A DNA stretch of 64,000 bases from Flavobacterium zhairuonense. Its GTDB lineage: Bacteria > Bacteroidota > Bacteroidia > Flavobacteriales > Flavobacteriaceae. The stretch spans positions 1-64,000 of the forward strand of contig NZ_SJSY01000066.1 in NCBI RefSeq assembly GCF_004352915.1. Direction: 5' to 3'. Under the pieces are notes generated by a model. It searched no databases and had not been told where the DNA came from. It saw only the letters and a program-made list of their open reading frames with translations. Position numbers and translations under genes: made by a program. Positions 8,350 to 18,031 of the stretch are shown piece after piece (the first letter of the stretch is position 1; each line of letters opens with the position of its first letter).

Positions 8350-10335
8350 TTATTTCATCTTAATTTTCAAAACTGTTACTGAATAAGCTGGAAAATCGTA
8401 CTGAACTTTGTTGCCGCTTACTTTAAATTCGCTTTCTTTCGGACTAATTTTAGTTGGGGCTTCAAAAGAATTTTCATCATTTATTCCGTCTCCTTTTAAA
8501 ATTATTGCTGTTCCTTTTGAATCTAATTTTGCTCCTTTTAAATCAATTGAAACATTTTGAGAAGCAGCATTTGCATTCACAATTTTCAAAATCACTTCTT
8601 TAGAATTCACATCTTTTACTGCCGATGCAAACAAATCATTTTGGCCTGTAATTGCTTTTCCATCTTTTGTAATGTTGATTAAATCGGTTCCTTTATTATT
8701 AGAGAATAATTTCTGAACATAATAATTTGGCGTTCCGTATGACTGTAAATTGTTGAACCAAATCATATCTGGTGTCCATTGCCAACCTTCAACGTGAGCC
8801 AATAAAGGTGCATAAGATGTTAGCTGAACAACCTCAGCATTACGCTCCATTCCGGTCATAAAAGCCGCTTCAGAGAAAGCGCATTCCCAGTTGTTTTTGT
8901 TTTCTGGACTTGCAATCGCAACGCTTTGAGCCGCATATTCTCCTGCAAAAATCTTCGGTCCTTTACGGTCATAATTATCATAACGCGTTACATTTTTACG
9001 GAACCAAGCTGGATCTTTATAATAATGTTCGTCAACAATTTCAGCATTTAGTTTTTTAAGTTCTTTCATGCCGTAATCGTAAAAATCGCCATCAGGGAAA
9101 GGTCCTGTTCCAGAAACGATCGTGATGTTTGGATATTTGGCTTTAATCGCTTTTTGAAACACTTTGAAACGCTCAATATAATCAGGTCCCCATTGCTCAT
9201 TTCCAACTCCAATGAATTTTAAATTGAATGGTTTTGGATGTCCCATTTCTGTTCTAAGTTTTCCCCAAACGGTTTCTGATCCGCCATTTGCAAATTCAAT
9301 TAAATCTAAAGCGTCCTGAACATAAGGATCGATTTGATCCATTGGAACTAATTCTCCCGTATTGAATTGGCACGCCATTCCACAGCTTAAAATTGGAAGC
9401 GGTGAAGCACCAATATCTTCCGAAAGTTGAAAATATTCAAAGAATCCTAAACCAAAACTTTGGAAATAATCTGGCGCCGGACGGTGTGAAAATTCCATGT
9501 TCCAACGGTTTACTGCTGTTTCTCTGTCTTCAACATTTCCTACTGATTTTTTCCATTGGTAACGCTCTGCCAAAGTTCTTCCTTCAACAATACAACCTCC
9601 AGGAAAACGCAAAAATCCTGGTTTCAAATCGTATAATAATTGCACTAAATCCTTACGAAGTCCGTTTTTTCTTCCTGCCCACGTATCTTCTGGAAACAAT
9701 GAAATATTATCTAAATCAATTACGCCATTTCCTTCAAAAGTGATTTTTAATTTGGCTTTGGCTTCTGTTGCTGAAGAGGTTAATTGAGCCGAATAATTTG
9801 ACCAATCATTTGATGTCGGAACAACTGAAGTTTCTCCTAAAACTTTATTGTTTTTGTCAATAAATTGGAATTTGATTTTTGAAATATTTCCTGAAATTTT
9901 TGAAGCTTTTAAAGTCAGATTGTATTTTAAATCTTTCTTGATTCCCATTCCTCTGAAACCTTCATTAATCAACTCATAACCTGAAGCATCATTAATCGTA
10001 ACTCGGCAATAATTATGGTTGGTTCCTTTTTGAGAATACTGAATCACGTTTGCAATTCCTGATTCGGTGTTTAATTTATGACGATCGCTTTTTGGCTGAT
10101 TCCATCCCATTAATGGAAACTGAAATTCGAAAGATCTATTTTTGATCATTTCGGCATACAATCCGCCATCTGCAGCAAAATTGATATCTTCAAAAAACAC
10201 TCCATACATCGTTGGCTGAATTTTAGTTACTGTTTTGGCAACATCAACTTGAAGATTATTTTTTTGTGCCGATGCATAAACGCCGCTCAGCAATAAACCG
10301 CAAAGGGTAATTTTTGTAATTAAATTGGACTTCAT
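8350..10335 (-). CDS. Alpha-L-arabinofuranosidase, GH51 with carbohydrate-binding insert
   Basis: It removes terminal alpha-L-arabinofuranosyl residues from arabinan or arabino-oligosaccharides. The 661-residue protein has a signal peptide ending near ASAQ (residue 24). A beta-sandwich insert of CBM4/9 type lies at about 95-215, and the GH51 barrel follows. The acid/base is E380 in GVGNEQWG and the nucleophile is E466 in IFAGEYAAQ. A C-terminal beta domain ends the protein. There is no lipobox, so it is probably periplasmic. It is the last glycosidase before araB and differs from the shorter GH51 at 16424, suggesting different chain-length or linkage preferences. Confidence 0.93.
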   Translation of the reverse strand: MKSNLITKITLCGLLLSGVYASAQKNNLQVDVAKTVTKIQPTMYGVFFEDINFAADGGLYAEMIKNRSFEFQFPLMGWNQPKSDRHKLNTESGIANVIQYSQKGTNHNYCRVTINDASGYELINEGFRGMGIKKDLKYNLTLKASKISGNISKIKFQFIDKNNKVLGETSVVPTSNDWSNYSAQLTSSATEAKAKLKITFEGNGVIDLDNISLFPEDTWAGRKNGLRKDLVQLLYDLKPGFLRFPGGCIVEGRTLAERYQWKKSVGNVEDRETAVNRWNMEFSHRPAPDYFQSFGLGFFEYFQLSEDIGASPLPILSCGMACQFNTGELVPMDQIDPYVQDALDLIEFANGGSETVWGKLRTEMGHPKPFNLKFIGVGNEQWGPDYIERFKVFQKAIKAKYPNITIVSGTGPFPDGDFYDYGMKELKKLNAEIVDEHYYKDPAWFRKNVTRYDNYDRKGPKIFAGEYAAQSVAIASPENKNNWECAFSEAAFMTGMERNAEVVQLTSYAPLLAHVEGWQWTPDMIWFNNLQSYGTPNYYVQKLFSNNKGTDLINITKDGKAITGQNDLFASAVKDVNSKEVILKIVNANAASQNVSIDLKGAKLDSKGTAIILKGDGINDENSFEAPTKISPKESEFKVSGNKVQYDFPAYSVTVLKIKMK

Positions 10336-10424
10336 TTTTATTTATTTAAATGTGTTTTATGGCACGCGGATGACACGGATAAAACGGGTTTTATTTTTGT
10401 TTATCTTTATTTCCTTACGTTAAA

Positions 10425-10440
10425 CCGGATTGAAATCCGG
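10425..10440. repeat. Short hairpin repeat, TTGAAA-loop family
   Basis: CCGGA and TCCGG flank TTGAAA. A second small hairpin (GTTCC TTC GGAAC) follows about 13 bases later. Both lie in the 223-base gap between GH127 and GH51, which otherwise shows no gene. Confidence 0.65.
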
Positions 10441-10558
10441 CCCTACAATATGAATCGTTCCTTCGGAACTTTTTAAAGCTTTTCTAATCCATCAATCTCT
10501 GGCTAAATCTTGCTTCTTCGCTCTCTATTCTATATTCTTAATACTTAATTCTCAATAC

Positions 10559-12547
10559 TTAATTCCCTTTATAATCCAACCAAACCTTCATTTTTCCTAC
10601 GCCACGGTTTGACCAAGAATAATATGGAATTGCTTTGAATTTTTCGTTTTCGATTACGTTTACACCATTCAATAAATTAGCTTCTTTTTTTACTTTGAAA
10701 GAATCTCCAGAAGCCACATTGATTTGATCAAAATTGTTTTTATTATCGATTTCTTCAACCGCGTAAACGATTGGGCCGTATTCTAAAGAAACTTTGTTTT
10801 TGTTGGTTTCAACTTTTGAATTGGTTTGAACTTCCTGAACTTCCATTGGGAAATTAAGAGTGATTTTGTCTCCTTTTTTCCAAGTTCTTGTTACATTGTA
10901 ATAACCATTTTCTGGCTGAATCGCAACAGCTTCACCATTTATAGTAATAGTAGTTTTTTGAGTCGAAGCTTTTTTATAGGCGTATAAATCTCCCGGCAAA
11001 ACTTCATTTCTAGCCCAGCCCGGAACGCGAAGTTTAATGGTAAATTGGCTTTCTTTTTTTGGATTAACAGCAATTGCTACTTTTCCGTTCCAAGGATATC
11101 CGGTTTGTTGTGAAATCTGTAAATCTGTTTTTCCTAATTTGAAAGAAGCGCTGTTTGAGGCATATAAATTTACAAATAATTCATTATTGGTTTTGGAATA
11201 AATCAATCCCGGAATCGACGGAATAAAACGAATCAAATTCGTAGGACAACAAGAACAGTCAAACCAAGCCTGACGCGTGCAAGATCCTCTGTTTGATTTA
11301 TAAACGCCATCGGCTTCAAGCGCATTTGGGTAGAAAAACTCTTTTCCTGTCAATGAAATTCCCGAAATTAATCCGTTGTACATTGTTCTTTCAATCACAT
11401 CAAAATACTCTGATTTTCCATATAAATTATGAAGTCTGTGATTCCAATAAACGTCACCAATTGCTGCGCAGGTTTCGTTATAAGCGGTTAAATTTGGAAG
11501 TTCATAATTGGCTCCAAAAGCTTCGCCGTCGTGTCTTGAACCAATGCCGCCAGTGATGTACATTTTTTTGTTCACCATATTATTCCATAAAGTGTTTACG
11601 GCATTTTCATATGATTTGTCTTTTGTCATTGCCGCAATATCCGTCATTCCTGCGTACATATACACCGCACGCACGGCATGTCCAACTACTTCATTTTGCT
11701 GGATTACCGGCATATGATCCTGTGCATATTCGCCATATAATTTATGATTGTTTGGATTACCACGATTGTCTAAAAAGTATTTCGCTAGTTTTAGATAATC
11801 CTCTTTTCCTGTAATTTGATATAATTTGATTAATCCCGTTTCTATAATTTGATGTCCTGGAACTCCTTTTACCTGACCTGGACCATCGCCAAATGTTTTC
11901 ACAAACAAATCGGCATTTTTGATGGCAATGTCAAGGAAATTTCGTTTTCCAGTTGCTTCATAATGGACCACTGCGGCTTCGATCAAATGTCCTGCGTTGT
12001 AGCATTCGTGGCTGATTTGCAACGATTCCCAACGTTTTCCTTCAATAACCGGAACCCATGTTGCTGGCGGTTTTGCAGGATTGATTGTTCTCCAAGTTGT
12101 CAAATAACCATCGGCTTCTTGACCAATTTTTACAATGGCAATCAATGAATCTAAAACTCTTTCTAATTTCGGATTTGGAGCAGAAATTAACGTATTCGAA
12201 GCACCTTCAATTATTTTGTAAACATCGGTATCATCAAAAGGCATTTCGCCTCTAACTGTTCCTGTTTTTTTCTTTCCTGCGATTAGGAAATTCTCAAAAC
12301 GACCTTCTTCATTACATTTTTGAATCGCATAAGCAATCGTAACTTCCTGTACTCTTTTGATAATTGGCAACCAAAAAGAATCATTCAGTTTTACATTTTG
12401 AATGTTGACTGGTTCTATTTGATAACCTGCTTTTAAAACCGAAGTTTTATCAGATGGTTGTACCGAATTGTTTTTAGTTTCTTTGCACGAAACCAAAATC
12501 AAAAGCGAGAGGAAAATGGTAATAATTGGAAAGGTAAATTTTTTCAT
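10559..12547 (-). CDS. Beta-L-arabinofuranosidase, GH127 (DUF1680), lipoprotein
   Basis: GH127 enzymes release beta-L-arabinofuranose, found in plant cell-wall glycoproteins and some pectin side chains. The 662-residue protein has a good lipobox (LVSC, Cys21) and then the alpha/alpha barrel. The Cys-zinc catalytic site of the family is visible as E358 and C360 in YNETCAAIGD, and C433-C434 in FDCSCCPTNL. Its spacing matches E338/C340/C417/C418 of characterised HypBA1. The gene follows the GH43 at 12562 by 14 bases and is surely in the same operon. It widens the substrate range beyond plain alpha-linked arabinan. Confidence 0.92.
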   Translation of the reverse strand: MKKFTFPIITIFLSLLILVSCKETKNNSVQPSDKTSVLKAGYQIEPVNIQNVKLNDSFWLPIIKRVQEVTIAYAIQKCNEEGRFENFLIAGKKKTGTVRGEMPFDDTDVYKIIEGASNTLISAPNPKLERVLDSLIAIVKIGQEADGYLTTWRTINPAKPPATWVPVIEGKRWESLQISHECYNAGHLIEAAVVHYEATGKRNFLDIAIKNADLFVKTFGDGPGQVKGVPGHQIIETGLIKLYQITGKEDYLKLAKYFLDNRGNPNNHKLYGEYAQDHMPVIQQNEVVGHAVRAVYMYAGMTDIAAMTKDKSYENAVNTLWNNMVNKKMYITGGIGSRHDGEAFGANYELPNLTAYNETCAAIGDVYWNHRLHNLYGKSEYFDVIERTMYNGLISGISLTGKEFFYPNALEADGVYKSNRGSCTRQAWFDCSCCPTNLIRFIPSIPGLIYSKTNNELFVNLYASNSASFKLGKTDLQISQQTGYPWNGKVAIAVNPKKESQFTIKLRVPGWARNEVLPGDLYAYKKASTQKTTITINGEAVAIQPENGYYNVTRTWKKGDKITLNFPMEVQEVQTNSKVETNKNKVSLEYGPIVYAVEEIDNKNNFDQINVASGDSFKVKKEANLLNGVNVIENEKFKAIPYYSWSNRGVGKMKVWLDYKGN

Positions 12548-12561
12548 TGTATTTGATTATT

Positions 12562-13542
12562 CTATTTTAAAATCGGCCATAAATCAGCATCCCATTGCAT
12601 TTCTTTGACTACTAATCTTGGTGTTCCGTTAGTCTTTTTTTCGTAAGCGTGATAGAAAATATAATCTTTGCCGTCAAACGTGTAAGTGCTGTTATGGCCT
12701 ACGCCAAAGTAATTCTCATCGCCTTGAACTACGATACTTCCACCGCCTTCGGTTAATAATTTTCCGTCTTTATCGACATAAGGTCCGGTTACGTTTTTAG
12801 ATCTTCCAACAACAACTTTGTAGGTGCTTTTTTCTCCGCGACAGCATAAATCCCAAGAAAGAAATTGATAATAATAACCGTTTTTCTTAAAGATAAATGG
12901 AGCTTCAAGCGCGCCATCTCCGGGATCTGAATCGGCTAATTCGAAAGTTCTTTTTCGTTTTGAAATCGTGTGCCATTCCTGTGGCTGTGCAATCGATTTT
13001 AAATCGGGATTTAATTTTACCATTTTTAATCCTTCCCAAAAAGAACCGAAAGATAACCACGGCGTATTGTTTTCATCGAAGATTAAATTCGGGTCAATGG
13101 CATTCCACATATCTCGATTTGGCTGTGACTGAATCACAATTCCCTGATCGACCCATTTGTAGTTTTTATCGTTTGGATCTAAAGTCGTATTGGTCGCAAC
13201 GCCAATCGCCGAAGTATTTTTGGCGAAAGCCGAAACGGAATAATACAGATAATAAACATTGTTATGAAACGAAATATCCGGCGCCCAAATATGATTTTTA
13301 AAATCGGCTGCAACGCCATCGGCCCAAACGGGTTTTTCTTTGAAAACCTGAGGTTGTTTGTCCCATTTTTTTAAATCTTTTGAACTGAAAACACTGATTC
13401 CATTTCCGGTGCAGAATAAATAATAAGTGTCTTTTTGTTTAATGACAACTGGATCGTGAACTACAATTTCCTGCGCAAATGAAACTGAAGCAATCAGCAA
13501 CAAAAAACCAGAAAATGCATGTTTTATATTTTTGTAAACCAT
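12562..13542 (-). CDS. GH43 endo-arabinanase-like enzyme, signal peptide form
   Basis: This 326-residue five-bladed-propeller GH43 has the full triad: D30 in VVHDPVV, D150 in NAIDPNLIF and E213 in ALEAPFIF. The pattern GHNSTYTFDGKDYIFYHAYE near the C-terminus is typical of arabinan endo-1,5-alpha-L-arabinosidases. The signal peptide ends around SFAQ (residue 24) without a lipobox, so it is likely periplasmic. It is one of four GH43 genes in a row and is closest in architecture to the lipoprotein at 18032, with which it shares the CC-containing strand region. Confidence 0.9.
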   Translation of the reverse strand: MVYKNIKHAFSGFLLLIASVSFAQEIVVHDPVVIKQKDTYYLFCTGNGISVFSSKDLKKWDKQPQVFKEKPVWADGVAADFKNHIWAPDISFHNNVYYLYYSVSAFAKNTSAIGVATNTTLDPNDKNYKWVDQGIVIQSQPNRDMWNAIDPNLIFDENNTPWLSFGSFWEGLKMVKLNPDLKSIAQPQEWHTISKRKRTFELADSDPGDGALEAPFIFKKNGYYYQFLSWDLCCRGEKSTYKVVVGRSKNVTGPYVDKDGKLLTEGGGSIVVQGDENYFGVGHNSTYTFDGKDYIFYHAYEKKTNGTPRLVVKEMQWDADLWPILK

Positions 13543-13641
13543 ATAAGTGATATAAGTAAATTTAAGTTTTGGCTAACTGAAAACTATTTTTAAATCATAT
13601 AAGTTAAAACTGCAAACTGCGACTGCGACTGTGACTGAAAA

Positions 13642-14586
13642 CTATTGAATTCCTTCAGAAGTCATGACAACGCGTTTCATTGTTCCGTCTTTGTTATAAT
13701 ATAATTTGTCTACACAAACTGATCTTCTAAAACTTCCTCCATGTGGAATTGACGCTCCGTTGTGATAAATGAAATACGACTGTCCTTTAAAATCAATTAT
13801 CGATTGATGATTTGTGTTGCTGTTTCCTGCCAACTCATTTAAAATTCCTTTGAATTCCCATGGACCAGTAATTGATTTGCTCATGGCGTAGGCAATTTTC
13901 TCTGGAAACTCATATGCATATGACAAATAATACCAATCATTATGTTTGTGAATCCATGGTGCTTCTGTATAATTTGGAAGTTTTATATGATGAATTTCTC
14001 CATCTATTTCGGTCATATTTTCTTTTAATTTGGTGTAATGACAAGAGGTATTTCCCCAAAACAAATACGCTTGTCCATCAGTATCAATATAAACTGTTGG
14101 GTCGATGTCGTCCCAGCTTATATCGGTATATTTGGTCATATCATTTGTAATCAAGGCTTTTCCTAAAGCATCTTTAAAAGGACCAATTGGACTGTCTGAA
14201 ACCGCAACACCAATTGCTTTTCCCGGAATTGTTCCGTGTTCAACTGTTACATACCAATAAAACTTTCCATTTCTTTCAATTACCTGTGAAGCCCACGCAT
14301 CGCTTTTTGCCCATTTAAAATCGGTTACTTTTAACGGAACTGGATGCGATTCCCATTTTTTCATGTCTGAAGAAGAATAAACAACCCATTCATTCATCTT
14401 ATAAAAATTAAAATCGTTTGGCGCTTCGTCATGACCGGCGTACAAATACACTTTGTCCTTATAAACCAATGCCGCAGGATCTCCGGTATATTGATCCTTA
14501 ATAATTGGATTATTGAATTTTATCGATTGCGCAGTTCCTGCTATCGATAAAAGCAAAAAAGACAAGTTTATAAATAGGTTCCTCAT
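13642..14586 (-). CDS. GH43 arabinofuranosidase/xylosidase-like enzyme
   Basis: This 314-residue GH43 protein has triad residues D36 (YTGDPAALVY), D162 (WDDIDPTVYID) and E208 (YTEAPWIHK). Its pattern is that of GH43 exo-acting arabinofuranosidases or xylosidases rather than endo-arabinanases. I chose the ATG at 14586 because it gives a clean signal peptide (MRNLFINLSFLLLSIAGTAQ). The upstream in-frame ATG at 14679 would add 31 residues translated from an inverted repeat. It probably acts in the periplasm on arabino-oligosaccharides released by its neighbours. Confidence 0.88.
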   Translation of the reverse strand: MRNLFINLSFLLLSIAGTAQSIKFNNPIIKDQYTGDPAALVYKDKVYLYAGHDEAPNDFNFYKMNEWVVYSSSDMKKWESHPVPLKVTDFKWAKSDAWASQVIERNGKFYWYVTVEHGTIPGKAIGVAVSDSPIGPFKDALGKALITNDMTKYTDISWDDIDPTVYIDTDGQAYLFWGNTSCHYTKLKENMTEIDGEIHHIKLPNYTEAPWIHKHNDWYYLSYAYEFPEKIAYAMSKSITGPWEFKGILNELAGNSNTNHQSIIDFKGQSYFIYHNGASIPHGGSFRRSVCVDKLYYNKDGTMKRVVMTSEGIQ

Positions 14587-14603
14587 TGTTGTTTTGTTTT
14601 TTT

Positions 14604-14663
14604 GCCACGAAATACACAAATTTTCTCGAATTAAAATTTGTGGAAATTTGTGCAATTCGTGGC
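14604..14663. repeat. Intergenic inverted repeat, GCCACGAA family
   Basis: GCCACGAAATACACAAATTT on the left faces AAATTTGTGCAATTCGTGGC on the right with a short centre. Related arms occur at 54711, 57029 and 63617. Confidence 0.75.
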
Positions 14664-14715
14664 TTAATTTTTCTCTCACAGATTGAGCAGATTTTTTTTA
14701 GAATTTTAAAAATTG

Positions 14716-14793
14716 TAATTTTCTAATTTTCTAATTTTCTAATTTTCTAATTTTCTAATTTTCTAATTTTCTAATTTTCTAATTTTCTAATTT
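14716..14793. repeat. Tandem repeat, nine copies of TAATTTTC
   Basis: Nine exact copies of the 8-mer TAATTTTC run from 14716 to 14787, followed by a partial copy. The TAG stop codon of the upstream minus-strand GH43 (14787-14789) lies in the last units. The tract is therefore the immediate 3' untranslated region of that gene and the spacer before the next GH43. Perfect short repeats like this tend to change length by slippage. Confidence 0.93.
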
Positions 14794-16412
14794 ATCTTTT
14801 TACCCCAAACAGGCAATCCGGCTGCTGTATAACCCGAATAACTCAATGTTACTTTTCTGGTTGACAATTCCCAATCCCAAGAATCTGAGACATTGCATTT
14901 TACTCCGTTTACCGTTAAGATTTTTTTAGTGCTGTCGTACGACCAAGTTCCTGTTGCGTCTCCGCTTACTTTTTTATCGGCAGTCAAATAAATTGTTCCT
15001 GCTTTTTGCATGGTTTTGTATTGGTAATTCATTGTAATCTGTTCCCAAGTTCCTACGAAATTGGCATCCGTAATTGTAGTTGCTGGAACTCCTGCATAAC
15101 GCTCCGCTTCAACAACTGGCCAGCCATCTTCTGTCCATTGAATGGCGCGAACATGTCCTATCATAACGGCATTTGAAACTGCAATTCCGGCAACACCTTC
15201 AGGCAAACGCGCTTGAGAAGCATAATACCATTGTTTTGTATCTGGATTTTGAAAAACCGCACAATGCGAAAATCCCACCCAACCTGTATGATTTTTAAAT
15301 TGGTACGGATGTGTCACCATCGGATAACATTCCGCTCCAGTTGTGATACTGCTTCCGCTGATTGTCAAATAAGGTCCGAGAATGTTTTTTGAACGTGCTA
15401 CACGAGTATTGTATGCAACTGATAATTCGTCATAAGCCAAAAACAAATAATAATATTGAGTATCTGGATTGTAGATAATTTCCGGACCTTCGAGTGCTTG
15501 CCAGCGGTTTGTGCTCACGTTTCCGCGTCCTGCAATTCTAACTCCATAATCGTCGATTGTTTTTAATTTATCTGGTTTTCCGGTTGCTGGATTTAGTTTT
15601 AACGCTGCAATTCCAGAATGCCAAGAACCATAAATTAAATATTGATCGCCTTCTGGAGTCTGAATAAAACTCGGGTCAATGGCGTTGAATTTAAAATACG
15701 CGTCCCAATCGTTTCCTCCGTTTCGAACATAACTTTTTACGCCATCAGGTTCTGAACAAACTACCATTCCTTTGTCAACCCAATTATTTGAAGCTAAATC
15801 TGTGGTTTCAGCCAAACCAATAAAAGCACGCTCTGACCAAGACGTATTTGTATCTGTTCCTGTGATAGGATTCGTAACTACAATGCTGTAATACATTCTG
15901 AAAACATTCCCCACTTTACGAACGCACGGCGCCCAATATCCGTAACTCGGATTTGTGATTGGAGGAAGTGCCGGATTCATTCTGGCTCTTTTGTTATTCA
16001 AAGAATCTTTTACCCAAGCTGGAGCCTGTGTCATTGAAGATCCCATGAATTCCCAATTGATTAAATCTTTTGATCTTCTGTAGAAAAAATGTCCATTTCC
16101 TTCATGTGCATTTCCGTAAGAGGCATCCGTTTGGTACATATAATAATATTCCCCAGATTTTTCTACCGATGGATCATGTACGTTGGCCAAATTCCATTGC
16201 GATCTATTTCCCCAACTCGAAATTGAAGTATAATTATCTGCATAAGTTGGCCCCGGAAAAGCCGGCGTAACCACTGGTGGATCAACCACAACAGGCGGAT
16301 CTGGAGTTACAGGTGTGTCAGGACTGTCGCTTGAACAGCCAAAGACCAATAACGCACCTAAAAACATTCCGATATACGGCGCTATTTTTAGAATGGAATT
16401 TGATTTTTTCAT
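14787..16412 (-). CDS. GH43 arabinan endo-1,5-alpha-L-arabinosidase, lipoprotein
   Basis: This 541-residue lipoprotein has Cys26 in LVFGCSSDS. It is followed by a Pro/Val-rich linker of about 25 residues that would hold the enzyme away from the membrane. The GH43 propeller has D80 (NVHDPSVEK), D246 (NAIDPSFIQ) and E308 (ALEGPEIIY). Residues about 455-541 form an extra beta-rich domain (FVGTWEQITMNYQY...GTWSYD) that I cannot name with certainty. The Ser-Ser-Asp after the Cys is compatible with surface export of Bacteroidetes lipoproteins. It lies 11 bases after the GH51 at 16424. Confidence 0.9.
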   Translation of the reverse strand: MKKSNSILKIAPYIGMFLGALLVFGCSSDSPDTPVTPDPPVVVDPPVVTPAFPGPTYADNYTSISSWGNRSQWNLANVHDPSVEKSGEYYYMYQTDASYGNAHEGNGHFFYRRSKDLINWEFMGSSMTQAPAWVKDSLNNKRARMNPALPPITNPSYGYWAPCVRKVGNVFRMYYSIVVTNPITGTDTNTSWSERAFIGLAETTDLASNNWVDKGMVVCSEPDGVKSYVRNGGNDWDAYFKFNAIDPSFIQTPEGDQYLIYGSWHSGIAALKLNPATGKPDKLKTIDDYGVRIAGRGNVSTNRWQALEGPEIIYNPDTQYYYLFLAYDELSVAYNTRVARSKNILGPYLTISGSSITTGAECYPMVTHPYQFKNHTGWVGFSHCAVFQNPDTKQWYYASQARLPEGVAGIAVSNAVMIGHVRAIQWTEDGWPVVEAERYAGVPATTITDANFVGTWEQITMNYQYKTMQKAGTIYLTADKKVSGDATGTWSYDSTKKILTVNGVKCNVSDSWDWELSTRKVTLSYSGYTAAGLPVWGKKIN

Positions 16413-16423
16413 CTTTATATTTT

Positions 16424-17971
16424 TTATTTTCCTTCTAAAACAACAACTGAGAAAGGAGGAATTGTGATTTCAAGTTTTCCTTTTTTGTTTTCGAAACCTT
16501 TAAAAACTGTTGGAACAATTTTATTTGGCGTATCAAATGAATTGTAATCTTGTAATTTCGCCGATGTTAACACGATTCCAGTAAACGTTTTAACACCAAG
16601 ATCGTTCACATCGATTTCTATTTTGTTTTTATTTTTTGCATCCACATTTACTAAAGAAATATGAACTGCACCGTTTTTATCTTTTGAAGCCGAAGCTGAA
16701 ACTGCAGGAAGTGTTTCTCCGTTAAAAGTATAATTTGGAGAAGTGAAACTTACCGGCAATAATTTAGCATCTTGATGAACGCTGTACATTTTCATTACGT
16801 GATACGTTGGCGTTGTAATCATTTTTGCTTTGTCTGTTAAGATTACTGCTTGCAAAACATTTACACATTGTGCCAAGTTTGCCATACGAACTCTGTCCGA
16901 ATGATTATTGAAAATGTTCAACGTTGATCCAGCCAAAACAGCATCACGCATCGTATTTTGCTGATATAAAAATCCAGGATTTGTTCCTTTTTCAACTTCG
17001 TACCAGCCTCCCCATTCGTCAACTATCATAGCTACTTTTTTCTGAGGATCGTATTTGTCCATGATAGCTGCATGTTTTGTAACTAGCTCTTCCATTTTTA
17101 AGGCTGATTTCATTGTTTTGAAATAACCTTCTTCTGTAAAGTCTCTGTCATCTCCTTTTTTAGCCCATTCGATTACAGCATAATGATGTACTCCAAGTCC
17201 TCCTAACATATTGATTGGAATGTTTTTCATTAAAACTTCTGTCCAATTGTAATCAGCGCTGTTTGAACCTGACGCGATGCGTGTTAATCCTCCGGTGTTT
17301 TCCCAATCCGACATGAATGTTGCAAATTTTCTATATTCTCCAGCATAGTATTCTGCTGTCATATTTCCACCGCATCCCCAAGCTTCATTTCCAATTCCCC
17401 AGAATTTAACTTTCCAAGGTTCTTTTCTTCCGTTTTTTTGACGCAAGTCGCTCATCGGGCTTTTACCTCCAAAATTGGTGTACTGCACCCAATCCGCTAA
17501 TTCCTGAACGGTTCCGCTTCCAACATTTCCTGATAAATAAGGTTCTGCACCAAGCAATTCGCACATATTCAGGAAATCATGAGTTCCAAAACTGTTGTCT
17601 TCAGTAACTCCTCCCCACCATTTGTTTACAATAGTTGGTCTTTGTTCTTGTGGGCCAATACCGTCTTTCCAATGATAAGTATCCGCAAAACAACCGCCAG
17701 GCCATCTTAAATTCGGAATTTTCAAATCTTTTAAAGCAGCAATAATATCATTTCTTACCCCCTTCGTATTTGGTATTTTTGAAGTGTCTCCCACAAAAAA
17801 TCCGCCGTAGATACAGCGTCCTAAATGTTCGGCAAAATGTCCATAAATGTTTTTGTTGATTACCGGGGCATCAGGATTATTTTTTATAGTTACAACTGTG
17901 GTTTGATTTTGGGCAAAACTAACTTGATTACAAAGGGTAATAAGAAATGTGATTAAAAGTGCTTTTTTCAT
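16424..17971 (-). CDS. Alpha-L-arabinofuranosidase, GH51 (short form)
   Basis: This 515-residue GH51 enzyme has a signal peptide (cut near SFAQ, residue 21). The acid/base is E196 in WGIGNEAWG and the nucleophile is E319 in MIVDEWGGWYE. It lacks the carbohydrate-binding insert found in the 661-residue GH51 at 8350. It aligns better with exo-arabinofuranosidases that act on small alpha-1,5 and alpha-1,3 linked oligosaccharides. It lies 60 bases after the GH43 at 18032 and 11 bases before the next GH43, within the operon. It is probably periplasmic. Confidence 0.93.
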   Translation of the reverse strand: MKKALLITFLITLCNQVSFAQNQTTVVTIKNNPDAPVINKNIYGHFAEHLGRCIYGGFFVGDTSKIPNTKGVRNDIIAALKDLKIPNLRWPGGCFADTYHWKDGIGPQEQRPTIVNKWWGGVTEDNSFGTHDFLNMCELLGAEPYLSGNVGSGTVQELADWVQYTNFGGKSPMSDLRQKNGRKEPWKVKFWGIGNEAWGCGGNMTAEYYAGEYRKFATFMSDWENTGGLTRIASGSNSADYNWTEVLMKNIPINMLGGLGVHHYAVIEWAKKGDDRDFTEEGYFKTMKSALKMEELVTKHAAIMDKYDPQKKVAMIVDEWGGWYEVEKGTNPGFLYQQNTMRDAVLAGSTLNIFNNHSDRVRMANLAQCVNVLQAVILTDKAKMITTPTYHVMKMYSVHQDAKLLPVSFTSPNYTFNGETLPAVSASASKDKNGAVHISLVNVDAKNKNKIEIDVNDLGVKTFTGIVLTSAKLQDYNSFDTPNKIVPTVFKGFENKKGKLEITIPPFSVVVLEGK

Positions 17972-18031
17972 AATGGTTTTATAAGTTTATAAAGAGGAAA
18001 GCTCTTAAGAACTTTCCTCTAAATATTAAAA

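Noticed and set aside
14716..14793. Possible CRISPR-like array
   Set aside because: The unit is only 8 bases with no spacers and no cas genes; it is a simple tandem repeat.
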